A DNA stretch of 23,677 nucleotides from Cerioporus squamosus (Eukaryota; Basidiomycota; Agaricomycetes; Polyporales; Polyporaceae): positions 1-23,677 of the forward strand of contig JABYQS010000421.1 in NCBI GenBank assembly GCA_022592435.1, given 5' to 3'. Positions 9,038 through 19,811 of the stretch are shown here, piece after piece. Position numbers and translations under genes: made by a program. The stretch's first letter is position 1. Every line of letters starts with the position of its first letter. The notes beneath the pieces were generated by a model, which saw only the letters and a list, made by a program, of their open reading frames with translations, had not been told where the DNA came from and did no database searches.

Positions 9038-11231
9038 ATGAGTAGCACGCCCTCTGACGAGCTCGCCCGGCGTTCGTCCGACGCTAAAGTCGCGATGGAT
9101 ACGAAGTCGCCCGTGTTCCACGAAACCTCCGTGGACGCTGAGGCGGCCGAGTCCGCATTCCCGACTTTCGTGGGGACCCACGATATCTTCGAAGGAGAGG
9201 AAGACGCGGTCGACCCTGTGTACCAGGCCAAGGCGCGGATCCTGAATGCAGCGTTTCAGGAGATCGGGATGGGCAGGTACCAGTGGTGGCTCTTCTTCGT
9301 TGGGGGCTTTGGGTGGTTCACGTGAGTCCTTCTCAGTCTCTCGGCGGTGCGTCTTGGGCTCACCTTTGATAATCTCAGAGATAACGCGTGGCCTGTGAGT
9401 CGCAGTCGCAGCTCTTATCGGGAAAGAAGGCTGTGTACACGGCTAACCAAACCGCCTTGCAGTGCATAACGGGCCTGATCATCAACCCGGTCGTTCTCGA
9501 GTTTGCGGGGTTCAAGGGACCCTTCCTCATCCTCGCACAAAGCATCGGCCTGCTCGTAGGCGCTGTATTCTGGGGAGTTGGATGCGACATCTGGGGCCGA
9601 AGGTCTGTCCTCCCAGCACCCCCTGGACCCAATCCAGCGCACTGACCCAACATCCCCCTTGCAGATGGTCATTCAATCTCACCCTCCTCATCACCGGCAC
9701 GTTCGCGCTCTCCGCCGGGGGCGCGCCCACTGCGCTCGCGCTCTGCGCGCTCATCGCGACCTGGAACACCGGCGTCGGGGGCAACCTGCCCGTCGACTCG
9801 GCCGTGTTCCTCGAGTTCGTGCCAGCGTCGCACCAGTGGCTGCTCACCGTGCTCTCGATCTGGTGGGCCGTCGGCCAGCTCGTCGCGAGCCTCGTCGCGT
9901 GGCCGTTCATCGCGAACTTGTCGTGCACCGAGGCGGCGTCGTGCACGCGCGAGGGGAACATGGGCTGGCGGTACTTTCTGTGGACGATGGGCGCGCTGAT
10001 GATGGTGCTGTTCGGGCTGCGGTTTTTTGTGTTCAGGATGTATGAGAGCCCGCGGTTCCTTGTGGGGCGGGGACGGGATGCGGAGGCGGTGGATGTGGTG
10101 CACGCGGTGGCAAGGTTTAATGGGAGGACGTCAAGCTTGACTCTGGAGATGCTGCAGGATGTCGAGAAGACGCATGGAAGTAGTAATGGGGTTGACGAGA
10201 AGCCTGTGCTGGATACGAGCGCAAAGGCCGCGGTGTTGAGAAAGCTGAACATGTTCAGCGGGGGACATGTGAAGTCACTGTTCGCCTCGCGGAAGCTGGC
10301 GTACTCGACGACACTGCTCATTATCCTGTGGGGTGAGTCGCTTCGGTTCTTGCGTCTCGAGTGAAGGTACTTACTGACTATATCTTGTTCAGCCTTCATC
10401 GGCCTCGCCTTCCCTCTCTACAACGGCTTTGTGACGTTCTTGTGAGTTGTCTCCGCGCTGCCATGTATCCACAGGATTCACAGATACGCCGTTGCGGGCC
10501 AGTCTTGCAACGAGGGGAGCACACTACGGGGACGGATCAATATACATCACCTATCGCAACGTATGTGTACCTTTCCTTGTCCACGACCGCTCACGCTCAT
10601 TATTACGCGCATATAGCAAGTCATCCTAAGCGTAATCGGCGTTCCTGGCGCATTGCTCGCAGGATGGATGGTCGAGCTGCCCTACCTGGGCCGCAAAGGC
10701 ACCCTCTCCATCTCCACGCGTACGTCTCCTCCCCCTCCTCTTTTCACCCTCTCGTCCCTGTGTCCGACGACAAAAGTCACTGACATCTCTGGGTTGCTCT
10801 CAGTCATCACTGGGGTGTTCCTCTTCGGAAGCACGACGTCACGCTCGTCCAACGCGCTCCTTGGTTGGAACTGCGGCTTCACGTTCGCGAGCAACGTCAT
10901 GTACGGCGTCCTCTACGCCGTCTCGCCCGAGCTCTTCCCCACAAAGTCGCGCGGGACGGGCAACGCGATCGTCGCATCGGCGAACCGCGTCTTCGGTATT
11001 ATGGTGCGTCCCTTCCTTCCTTTTTTCCTCCCTCCCTCTCCCTTTTTTCCTTCCTTGCTCTTCTCGCATGATTCAGAGCTGACGGATGAGACGATGCAGG
11101 CTCCTATCATCGCGCTGTATGCGGACTTGTCGACGCCGGTGCCGATCTACGTGTCGGGCGCACTCTTCCTTGTCTCGGGGCTCATCGCGCTGTTGTTGCC
11201 GTTCGAGCCGAGAGGGAAGGCGTCCCTCTAG
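9038..11231 (+). CDS. Major facilitator superfamily transporter (sugar/SV2-like)
   Basis: A 12-helix plasma-membrane secondary transporter of 549 aa; the substrate is unknown (sugar, organic acid or drug are possible). Exons: 9038-9321, 9379-9394, 9463-9602, 9665-10332, 10393-10441, 10503-10560, 10617-10719, 10804-11003, 11100-11231. An acidic cytoplasmic N-terminus of about 65 aa leads into the conserved ILNAAFQEIGMGRYQWWLFF block. Motif A follows helix 2 as GVGCDIWGRRW. GVGGNLPVDSAVFLEFVP and YESPRFLVGRGRDAEAVDVV are hallmarks of this MFS group. A long central loop separates the halves; the second half contains YITYRNQVILSVIGVPG and SPELFPTKSRGTGNA. Exon 2 is only 16 nt (DNAWP). The acceptor at 10502 was chosen because it restores FFLATRGAHYGDGS; the earlier AG at 10473-10474 gives the wrong frame for the next junction. 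Confidence 0.93.
11009..11056 (+). repeat. Pure pyrimidine tract inside an intron
   Basis: Forty-eight consecutive C/T bases near the 5' end of the last intron (11004-11099) of the MFS gene. The tract lies close to the donor, not directly before the acceptor, which makes this intron longer than its neighbours. It probably arose by slippage. Confidence 0.85.
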
Positions 11232-11452
11232 ATCGCCTCTCCGGCCATCCCTTCGATGTATGATTTATGATCAAAATGACCTGACGCAGGTCTGCTTCAG
11301 TGCTCACGACTTCCGGGATGTACTGTTATTGGAATGACACTGCTATCGCTACATATACTTACATGTGTCGCCGTCACCCCCATGGATACCAAGGTCGGGC
11401 AAAGCGTGCGAGTGGATGTGGACTTGAATGATGGCGGGGTGAGCGGGTCTTG

Positions 11453-14400
11453 TCATGAGAGGCTCCGGAGCCAAGCCATGAGTGTGGAAAGGCGCTGCTG
11501 ATTGGCAACTCTGGGGTGTCGCGAGAGGATGTCGAATATCTCCTTGCAGAATGCCACGTACGACGCCCTCGCCTGGGTGTTCGTGGCAAATCGCTGCGGT
11601 GTCATGGGGCGATTAGTTAACGGCGGGCAAGGCGAAGATCGAGGTGAAGGACGAAGGACGCAAGCGCACCTCACAGATGTCCTTCATGCTGTTGAGCAAC
11701 AACACCACGGAGTCGATGTGTGCCTGGTTGGCCAAGATGAGGGGCTTGTTGTCGGGAGTTTCCGCGGTCAGCCCGTTCGATAGGTTCTTCAGCATCACTG
11801 GCGGGAGCGTGTGAGATTCGATGATTGCAAGCGCAGACGGGGCAAATACGCTTACCGTCGAGCATCGCGAGGCGTTTCTCGATAAAGTCGTGCTTCTTCA
11901 ACTTCCAGTCGCCGTTGTGCTCCGGCGCACCGATGGGAAGCTCGGCGAATAGAGGATGCTGCAGCCTGTCGATGGAAAGAAGAAGCGAGGCGTACTCGTG
12001 CTCGATGGTGACGTTCGGCGTCGCTATGGACGCGAAGAGGACATCAACAAAGCGATCTGTGAGCCTCTCCTGAGAGTATGTTCAGCATACACGAACTGAT
12101 GCCAACAGGCGAGGACATACCACCAAGTATGCAGGCGGGTCGAGCTGGAGGAGCATGTACATGAACCGTAGGCCAACCCGCCGACGCCAACAGGGCTCGA
12201 TGATCCTCTCCCACGACTGTGGCCCGTAGTAGTCCAGGAAGAATTCCCAGTCCTTGACTTATCGTTAATGCTCTGCCAATCGCCAGATCCTCCCGACGCA
12301 CCTTGTCATTGTTCTGCACTACGACGTTGCAACACCCGACCCAGCAGTCGACCCAGTCGTCTGCTTTCCGGAAGGACAGCTCTCCCGCCTGTTGGTAAGC
12401 TGGATCATTGAAGTGCTTGCAGACGAGGCGGTACATAGCCGGTGAGATCTTGTTGAAGATGAACTACCCGAGCTCGGTGAGTGTCAGAAGCAAGGTGAAG
12501 ATGAGAGGCGGACGTACATCGGCTACGATTTTGTCCTGCTCCCTCTGCTCAGGGGTGACGACTTCCTCTCCGAGGGCTAGGAGCAATTCTGGGTCATCGA
12601 AATCGAGCTGTTCAAACCCGTAGTCCTGGCTTTCTTGGCTATCCTCCAAGACACCGCGTGGCCGTGGTCGACGACGCTTCGGGATGACACGACCACGCGC
12701 ATCGAGGAACGCTTGGACAAGACGGCGAATCTCCTCTCCGGTAGATGTTATCGTCGACAAGTTGTTCGTCATCGAGAAGACGCGATGGACCCAGGCTATC
12801 GCACGAATGGGTCAGCTACGCTCAAAACACACAGGATCAGCAGAGGCTTACCTCCTTGCAACAACGCAGGATCCGGGTACTTAGGCTTCTTCTGCTCGGA
12901 ATCCATGGACGATGTCTCCAGAATTCGGCGAATGGATCCCAAGAGTAACTGTATGGACAGCACCGTCCCGCTCTTCAGTCTCGGCTCCCCAGGCGTACCC
13001 TTCGACGCGTCGCTCGCCTGGTACTCGTCGATTAGGACGTTCGTCATGTCCTCCAGCCATGCCAGCGTATCGGTCAAGGGCAGATCCAGGTGTCGGAGCA
13101 ATATAGCCAGATGCATGGAACCTCGAATGCACGCCCGGCGGGTCTCGTCATCGGCATCCCTGAAGTTGACGTATCGACGCGCAGTCGACAGTCGATACTT
13201 CGAGTTCGCCTCCGTGGGCTCGAGGTAAATCGCTACAGCGATTGCGCTGAACCGGTTGTACAGCATGGAGAGTTCATGGTTCGTCGGAGGTTTGGTCTTG
13301 GTAAATGGCACAGACCCGACGGGGACCGCGAGCGACAGTACCTTCTTGAGGGAAGGTGGGATCATCTTCAACTCTGCGAACTGAGGGCTATACTTCCGCA
13401 CGTCGTCTGCGGCTCTGACGACCAACTTGAGGAACAATGTGAAGGCCGTGTCGCTGCGATTCTTAGCCTTCAAGAGTGCGAGATTGTAGTGTCGCAGGAA
13501 AGCGGGGAAGTCGCTCTGCTCGTCCGCGAGGCTCGCGAAGCGTCGGCTCTTGAAGATGTCGTTCAGCCGGTTGAACACGAGCGAGGCATCATCGACGTCG
13601 AGCCGCCAATGCCATTTAAGGTTCAGCCAGAGACAACGACAGACCAGGACGCGCACGTATTCGTCGCGTTTGTGGATAACTCTTCTGGATAACTTCTCAT
13701 CGACCTTCTCGTCCTTGGAAAGCGGAGCGCGTTCGAGGACTGAGACGATTGTGGCCCATGAAGGAGGGATGCGGGGAGTCATGGACGAGTTTCCATGGAT
13801 TGAGAACTGGGACAGAGCACAAAGAGTGAAGATGCTCTTCCACATGACTTCTCGCACCTTGAGTTCGGTATGGGGTAAGTGAAGCCCGTGTGCCTGAAGG
13901 ACCTGCAGATACGTCGTCCAGAAGGAACTTCCTTGGGGAAAGAAGGCCGTCCGAAACGTCCCGTCGTTAGCGAGGTTCAGTACACATACCCAGAGCTCTG
14001 CGATCTGTTGGGCGATCGAGGGTTGAGCCAGCCCATCTCGGGTGAGGTCGAGCGGGATGGCAGCAGTACCAAACGTGAAGTCCCATAACTTCGCTATGAG
14101 CGCTTTGAGGCTGGCTGCGACTGCAAGAGTGTCAGGCACCTCCATCCTCCGCTTCTGGTCCAGCGCAAGCCTAGCGGACACCTCCAGCAGGAACCAGAGG
14201 GCCTGTAGTACGAGCGGGTTGGGTGTCTCGTCATCCGGCAAGATCTCGATAGGTTCCTCGAGCAGACTGGCTAACCGTCGTGCGAAGGACTCTACGTCCG
14301 TTACAAGGGCCGTATGCTCGCCCTCTTGCACGCGGGCGAGAAGCCACGATATATGCTGAGAGAGCGCATGGAGGAATGTCTGCCACTGGTGACAGGACTC

Positions 14401-17400
14401 GTGATCCGCCGGGCCAGCACCGCCCAGGATGAGGTTGCGGAGCCGATCCGATATTCCGTCCAGACAACCGGAGAGGTCGGAGACGGACATGTCGGAATGG
14501 AGGTAACAATCGAACATGGAGCACGACGGAGGGGATGGGGCATCGTGGGTACCGGGAAGGAGGTTGACTAGTTCGTGTAACCAGCCATGCCCGAGGTACG
14601 TTGCGTTCGGGAACGCGAGACCAGCGGGGAGCGGATGCACATCAAGGTCCACCGTAACATGGCGGAGAAGGTGCACCTCCCGCTCTGGCTGCGACAACGA
14701 CTCTGGTCCACGTGCGGGAAGGGGGGCGTCGGGGATGACAAACCCGTCATCTTCGTACTGTTCGTCTGTCCCCCAGAGCTGGGTGAGCGTGCTCGTCTGC
14801 AACCGTTTAGAGTCTTTGCCCTGGAACTTGGACTTGGACTTGGACTTGGACGTGGAGTTTGACGGTCTGTGATCTCGGACGGCCGGGCCTCTAGAGACCG
14901 CAACCTCTTGCTCCACATTGACGTGCTCCGCGTTCGCTCTTCCACCCAGCAGGTGAGTGTTCCCAGTATTGAAGATATACACACCGGCCTGCTTTGTCTT
15001 GGCTTTAGCTGCTTTCTGCTTAGCTTTGGCAGCCTCGTCGCCGGCGAAGTGTACCTCGTTATGAGGTGCCACAGGTGGCGGATCTGTAGAAGAGATAGGT
15101 TAGCGAGATCCACATGCAAACATATCGGCGTACCAATCAGTTCAATATCGCCATCTCCCGCATCGGGCGTAGGCAGTGGTTGGAAAGGTAGAAGAGTTTG
15201 ACGTCCTGCGCCATACCGCTTCGCACCAGACGTCGTAAACCGCAGTCCAGCACTCCGAACGCCGTTGCTTCCACCTCCATGTCCACCGCTCCTATGGCCT
15301 CCACTAGCTCCATTTTCAGCATGCCGGTGTCCACCGCCGGTACCGTGCCCGCCCCCGCCCACTCGACGCACGCCGTTGCGCCGTCGCCTGCGTTTGACGC
15401 GTGGTTTGTCATATACCGTCCTGGCAAGCATCCTGTCCACAGAGTTGTCGACCTCGGCCTCGCCGTCACGCATGACGCGCCGCATCCTTGGTGCGCGAGC
15501 GGGGGAGAGACCACGACCAGCATCACCATGGTCCGACTCCTCGCTGGAGGGGGGATCCCCTTCACTAGGGGCCCCTCCGGTCTGGTATGGTCTGTACTTC
15601 GGCCTAGGCTGGTGTCCGATAGGCTCGATAACGCTCTCCTCTGACGAAGACAATCCAGTCTCGTCCGACGACTCCTGCGCTGTCAAGTCCAGTATAGGGG
15701 CGTTGTCCGCGTCCATCACAGGCGACGGCGGGATGTCCATGTCGGACGACTCCGAATCGCCTCGAATCTCGATGCTGCGGCTGGACAGCGTCCGGCGTAT
15801 GACCTTGCGCGACTCCCCAGGCCGCAAGGGACGATCTCCTCCGTCTCCGCTTTCTTCATCCCCATCGCGCTCGACGGAGGCGGACGCGCGCGCCGCTGCT
15901 GCTCTCTTCTTCGCTTCCACTCGCTTATCGAGCTGTTTCCACATGACTTTGGGCATCATGCGTTTGAGGGCATACATCTTCTTGCGGTCCGTCTCGTCCA
16001 TGGAATTCGAGCCCGACGCAGAACCAGAACGAGAGGATGGACGAGACCTTGATATACCATCCCCGCCTGCGTCTCCATCGGAGTCGGAGGTGATGTCAAT
16101 AATCTCGTTGGGCTCGGATGGGGTTGATGGCGGCGGAGTTGACGGGGGATTGGGAACCTGAGAGCTCTCGCCCGGCATTGCGTCGTCCCCGTCTTCCATC
16201 TGGGTCGGGCGGTATGGACTTTGCGCGCGAGCGAATTCGTCATCGTACATGTGGAAATGGTTATCCCAAGGTGCCATGGAGTCGTCTTCGGGTGCAGCGG
16301 GTGAGCGGGTAGGCGAGGCAGACTTGCGTGCCGGAGAGGAAAAGGTGACGCTTCGCCGTCGACGCCATGTCGGCGCCGGTTCGAAGGACTCGTCCTCGTC
16401 TTCCTCTCCGTTGTCCTGCTTCCCCGGAGGTTGTTGGGGAGGTGGCGATGAGGTACGATGCTGTGGTCGTGGTCGTGGCCGAGGACGCGGTGGTGCGGGA
16501 GACTTAGGCTTAGGTTGCACATGAGTATAGTCGACTGACGAGCGCGGGGTGTAACTCACCGGACTCTGTGCTGGCGATTCCATGGGCTGAAGCTCCTTCC
16601 TCTTCATAGGGAATGGCTTTGGTCTCTTACGTCGACGCTCCTTCTCTTCTTGTTTCTTCGCCGCTTTGATGTCCGCCACAATCTCATCATCCTCATCGCT
16701 ACTGCTTGACGATTCTTGGAAAATGCTCTGCAGCCACGGCGGCGTCTGTCTTCCACCTTCGTCCGCATCGGCCTCCGCTCCGACTGCTCTTTCCTTCCCC
16801 TTCTGCCGCCGCCGTGGTTGCGTCTCATCATCTTCCATGTCTTCGTCGTCCCCAGCATGATACTCCTCTGTGTCTGATGAGTTTCCATGACGCGCTCCAG
16901 CACTCCTAGAGCGATGCCGCGCACGTGGCCGTGGCGGGCTGACGACTTTCACGAGTGCATCTGGATCCGCGTGCATGATCTGCATCTTGTAGAATTGTTT
17001 GTCGAACAGATATGGCTTGACCTGCTTCGGATTTCGTTGTCTGAGCGAGTATCGGGCGCGTTCGGCTGCTTGCGCTTGCTCAACCGCATGCTGCGTTTCG
17101 GGGGAAAGTGGGGCACTGTGTGGTGGAGGACTGAGTCGCGAGGAGGATGCCAGGGGAGATGGATGTTCATCCCTTTCGACGCGTTTGGCGGGAGACGTGA
17201 CGGGTGTGAGAGGCGAACTGAGCGGTGATACGGCCACGTCTGCTGCGTTCGGGGAAGAGGGTTGTCGTTGGGGAGTGAAGAGGAGAAGCGGGTCTGGAGA
17301 TGAAGCTGGAGACTCAGTACTCGCCTGAGTTGCCGTCACCTCGCGCGGCAGGGCCATGTCATCAGTGCCTCCGCCTTCATTCTCCAAAGGTAAGGCATTG

Positions 17401-17733
17401 GGAAGGTTTGTACGGGGTGAGAGTGGTAGCGCGCAAGCGCCTTGTTCCGAGCAATCGGCCAGCTGTCGGAATCAGGATCGCGAACGCTGACGGAGATCTC
17501 TGCGCACACACCTTTCGTCGCTTCCGCGGAGGACTATCACGTCGTTGCGTCTCCATCGCGACTGGGGACGAGTCGCTCAATACTTGCTGTTGCTTACTGC
17601 TCGTGGAAAAAAGCGTTTCGCGTCTACGGGCGATATCTCTCGTGTTGCGCTGCCAATACATGGAAGTGGTTGCGGCGAGTTCTTCAAGTTCCTCCTGGTC
17701 AGATGTTGGGACCACCGCATCGTCGACATCCAT
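11453..17733 (-). CDS. mms22: Mus7/Mms22-family genome-stability protein
   Basis: A nuclear protein of about 1918 aa. In yeasts the family is the substrate adaptor of the Rtt101(Cul4-like)-Mms1 ubiquitin ligase and acts in replication-fork repair. Exons in coding order: 17733-17512, 17381-15134, 15083-12852, 12795-12518, 12463-12302, 12252-12121, 12069-11856, 11797-11670, 11593-11453. Residues 1-74 start MDVDDAVVPTSDQEEL and end in a basic PPRKRRK. Residues 75-820 are low-complexity, rich in Ser, Pro and acidic runs, with a conserved-looking SLRQRNPKQVKPYLFDK (about 185-202), a PRPRPRPRP run and a Gly/His-rich block (about 730-775). From about residue 950 the protein is helical and folded, including DWEFFLDYYGPQSWERI and HDFIEKRLAMLD near the end. 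Length is close to S. pombe Mus7. Several introns are 49-56 nt, and all junctions keep frame. It is convergent with the MFS gene. The family call is from memory of the N-terminal SLRQR block and the C-terminal blocks. Confidence 0.85.
14827..14850 (-). repeat. Hexanucleotide repeat coding for Ser-Lys pairs
   Basis: Four perfect CTTGGA units on the plus strand read TCC AAG on the coding minus strand and give an SKSKSKSK run at about residues 903-910 of the Mms22-like protein. In-frame hexamer slippage would change length without breaking the gene, so the tract is likely polymorphic between strains. Confidence 0.8.
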
Positions 17734-18382
17734 GCCCTGTTGAGAAGTACAGAGAGCAGCTGCTGAGAAGTATTAAGGTGGGCACGGTAATGCACAAGCG
17801 GATGGAGGGAGAGGGGTAGAAGGAGAATACGAAATGCTCGCGAGGACGTAACTTACGCAGGACGCGATAGTGAGTGCACGTGATCGCGTCGTCGCCAGGG
17901 TATTCCCACGCCGCAATCCGTCGACATTGAAAAGTAGTCCTACTAGTACAGCTGGTGACGCCCTGCATCGATTCTCACTTACCCCAGACCGTCTCATAAG
18001 CTCAGTACTCATTAATTCCTCCAGCTTGTGAGTCTGAGTATACCGGACACGATGCTCAAGCCTGAAACATCATCGCACGCAAGATCCCGTTGGCACTGGC
18101 CCAGCATCGGAGGTTAGAGACACGAGACTGCCGAGACATACTAACCTATTGTGTGGACCGTGACTCCAGGTCCACAATGAGTCAGGACCATGCACAAGAC
18201 TCCTCAGTGTCTTGTTGCAGAGAGGACCATAAATATTGGACGCGACAAGCACGTCGCTCTCAACCACAACTCTAAGCTCCCACCTTCAGTTCCACTCCAT
18301 ACACACAACCTGTAGGTCGTTCTGCGATAGCTATGTTGAGAATCGACCTCATCGTGCGATATTACTAGCTCCTCTATTTGGC
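17734..18382. other. Divergent promoter region
   Basis: About 650 bp separate the start of the minus-strand Mms22-like gene from the ATG of the plus-strand LRR-like gene. It holds an ATAAATA element on the plus side (18229-18235) and no F-box coding sequence that could be spliced onto the downstream gene. No clear TATA was seen on the minus side, as is common for housekeeping genes. Confidence 0.5.
18229..18235 (+). promoter_or_regulatory. TATA-like element upstream of the LRR-like gene
   Basis: ATAAATA lies about 150 bp before the ATG at 18383. A possible 5' leader intron (GTAGGT at 18311 to an AG at 18366-18367) lies between, but it would not change the protein start. Confidence 0.3.
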
Positions 18383-19798
18383 ATGGACCGGTCCACTACC
18401 TTCAGCACGACCGCGACCTTCGATGTTCCCGTCCACGGCCGCGACCCCGGTCACGTATTCCCCTATGAAAACGCCCTCACCGCCCTCCTCGAGTTGAAGT
18501 CGTACCCCACACATATCCGACGTCTTACCCTCGGCCCCATCAGTCCTCTCGAGCTTCCCTACGTGCAGCATACGCTGTCTTCCTTCGACCAACCTCTGGA
18601 CGCTCTCGAAGAGCTGAGGATCGTAGTCAGGTACCCCTATGGGCCGCCCAGCGCACACGATGTCCCTGAGCTGAAGCTCCGTGCTGGCATCTTCCCCTCG
18701 CTGCATACGCTAAGCCTCGACGGCGTGTATATGGCCTGGGAGAACGTTCTCTTCGCTCAGTTAACCCGTGTCGAGTTGCGGAACTGCCCGGGTTCCAGTC
18801 TCGCGCATCTGGTGGATTTCCTAGACGTGCTTCCTACGTGGACTTCCCTCACCGAACTCCATCTATCCAAGTTCCTCACTATGAGCGACGGCGGAGAGCT
18901 CATGTTGCAAGACACAGGATACATCATGCGCCCCAGGAACCTGCGAACATTGGTCGTTGAGGATCGCATCTACCAGATGTCGCATATCCTCTATCACCTC
19001 GACGTACCCGGTCCTGGGGCGCAGGTGCGATTGACTGGGTACGCGCAAGAGCAGCATGCCGACGACGACCGATCTCCGTTCGCGGCGATGATGCCCCTCG
19101 ACGATAACTTCCCGGCGATCTTCAAATCAGCCAGACACGTCGAGCTCACCGTTACCGCGCATCAAGCCAGGATTCTAGGTGTTTCCCCTGGCGGGACCCT
19201 CACCCTGGACGTTCCGGACCTCGACAGGTCCAAGAAGGGCGCACTCCCGGACGCGTTCCGCAGCGCGCTCACCTCCCTCGTCGACATCTTCGCTGCTCGC
19301 AGCGCTCCGGTGTGTACGCTCTCGCTCGTCGGTGACATCAGCAAGGTCTCCGAACAAGATTGGGCGATGGTGTTTCAGGCTGTGTGCCCTCAGCTACGTG
19401 AGCTCGTCGTGCGGGACATCGGGCAGGGTGAATGCAGGCAGAACCTCTTCATGGCGTTGACGCATGTCTTCGAGCGGAACCAGACTGTGACGGTCTGTCC
19501 GGACCTGCAGAGGCTGAAGTTCACCGGCGCTGCTGATGCATCGGGGGGTCTCCTCAGTCTTGTCGATGTGGCACTCCGGCACCGCATCGAGTTGGGTCGA
19601 CCACCGCTGCGTGGCCTGGAACTGGGGCTCTTCATTGAAGACATCGAGCACATGCCTCCCTCAATGGTGGAGCTGTACAGGCAAGGATTCATGAGATGGA
19701 TAGCCGAGGTTAAGGTGGAGGTGCGGCCGCTGCAGACCTCAAATTCGAGCTTGGGGATGGTTGCTACAGGGTCAGGGTCAGACCGGTACTATCATTGA
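18383..19798 (+). CDS. LRR-like protein of the basidiomycete F-box type, no F-box seen
   Basis: An intronless frame of 471 aa from the ATG at 18383; the open frame continues upstream without an ATG. It has irregular leucine-rich units typical of the repeat part of mushroom F-box proteins: HIRRLTLGPISPLEL, LEELRIVV, SLHTLSLDGVYM, LTRVELRNCP, SLTELHLSKF, LRTLVVED, and near the C-terminus LRELVVRDIG, LQRLKFTG and LRGLELGLFIED. Such proteins usually start with an F-box (LPxELLxxIF-like) that binds Skp1; none is visible here or in the 650 bp upstream. The gene may be a truncated paralogue or may never have had the domain. It ends 13 bp from the end of the convergent small gene. Codon use looks coding throughout. 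Function unknown; a substrate-binding role in ubiquitin ligation is inference only. Confidence 0.8.
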   Translation: MDRSTTFSTTATFDVPVHGRDPGHVFPYENALTALLELKSYPTHIRRLTLGPISPLELPYVQHTLSSFDQPLDALEELRIVVRYPYGPPSAHDVPELKLRAGIFPSLHTLSLDGVYMAWENVLFAQLTRVELRNCPGSSLAHLVDFLDVLPTWTSLTELHLSKFLTMSDGGELMLQDTGYIMRPRNLRTLVVEDRIYQMSHILYHLDVPGPGAQVRLTGYAQEQHADDDRSPFAAMMPLDDNFPAIFKSARHVELTVTAHQARILGVSPGGTLTLDVPDLDRSKKGALPDAFRSALTSLVDIFAARSAPVCTLSLVGDISKVSEQDWAMVFQAVCPQLRELVVRDIGQGECRQNLFMALTHVFERNQTVTVCPDLQRLKFTGAADASGGLLSLVDVALRHRIELGRPPLRGLELGLFIEDIEHMPPSMVELYRQGFMRWIAEVKVEVRPLQTSNSSLGMVATGSGSDRYYH

Positions 19799-19811
19799 TG
19801 AGATGTGCAGG

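Noticed and set aside
9578..10045. Arg/Ala-rich plus-strand frame inside the MFS gene
   Set aside because: Out-of-frame reading of exon 4; low-complexity Arg/His/Ala composition typical of a shifted frame in GC-rich DNA.
9527..10399. A 290-codon minus-strand open frame across the MFS gene
   Set aside because: It is a shadow of the GC-rich MFS exon 4 and shows no family resemblance, while the plus strand encodes clear MFS motifs.
10442..10474. Earlier acceptor (CCACAG at 10474) for exon 6 of the MFS gene
   Set aside because: It would give a frame ending in IHHLSQ, which cannot join the next exon in phase. The acceptor at 10502 restores the conserved YITYRNQVILSVIG.
1703..11231. Reading the P450 pair, the secreted protein and the MFS transporter as a secondary-metabolite cluster
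   Set aside because: No backbone enzyme and no second tailoring enzyme family is present. Co-location on one strand alone does not show a pathway.
15265..16161. A 298-codon plus-strand open frame opposite the Mms22-like gene
   Set aside because: It lies fully antisense to the Ser/Pro-rich exon 2. Its Pro/Cys/Ser-rich composition is what the reverse strand of such coding DNA gives. No splice or family signal.
18236..18382. Upstream extension of the LRR-like gene (starting at a TTG)
   Set aside because: No ATG in this part of the frame, and its composition is Ser/Thr-rich without LRR character. The first ATG, at 18383, is used.
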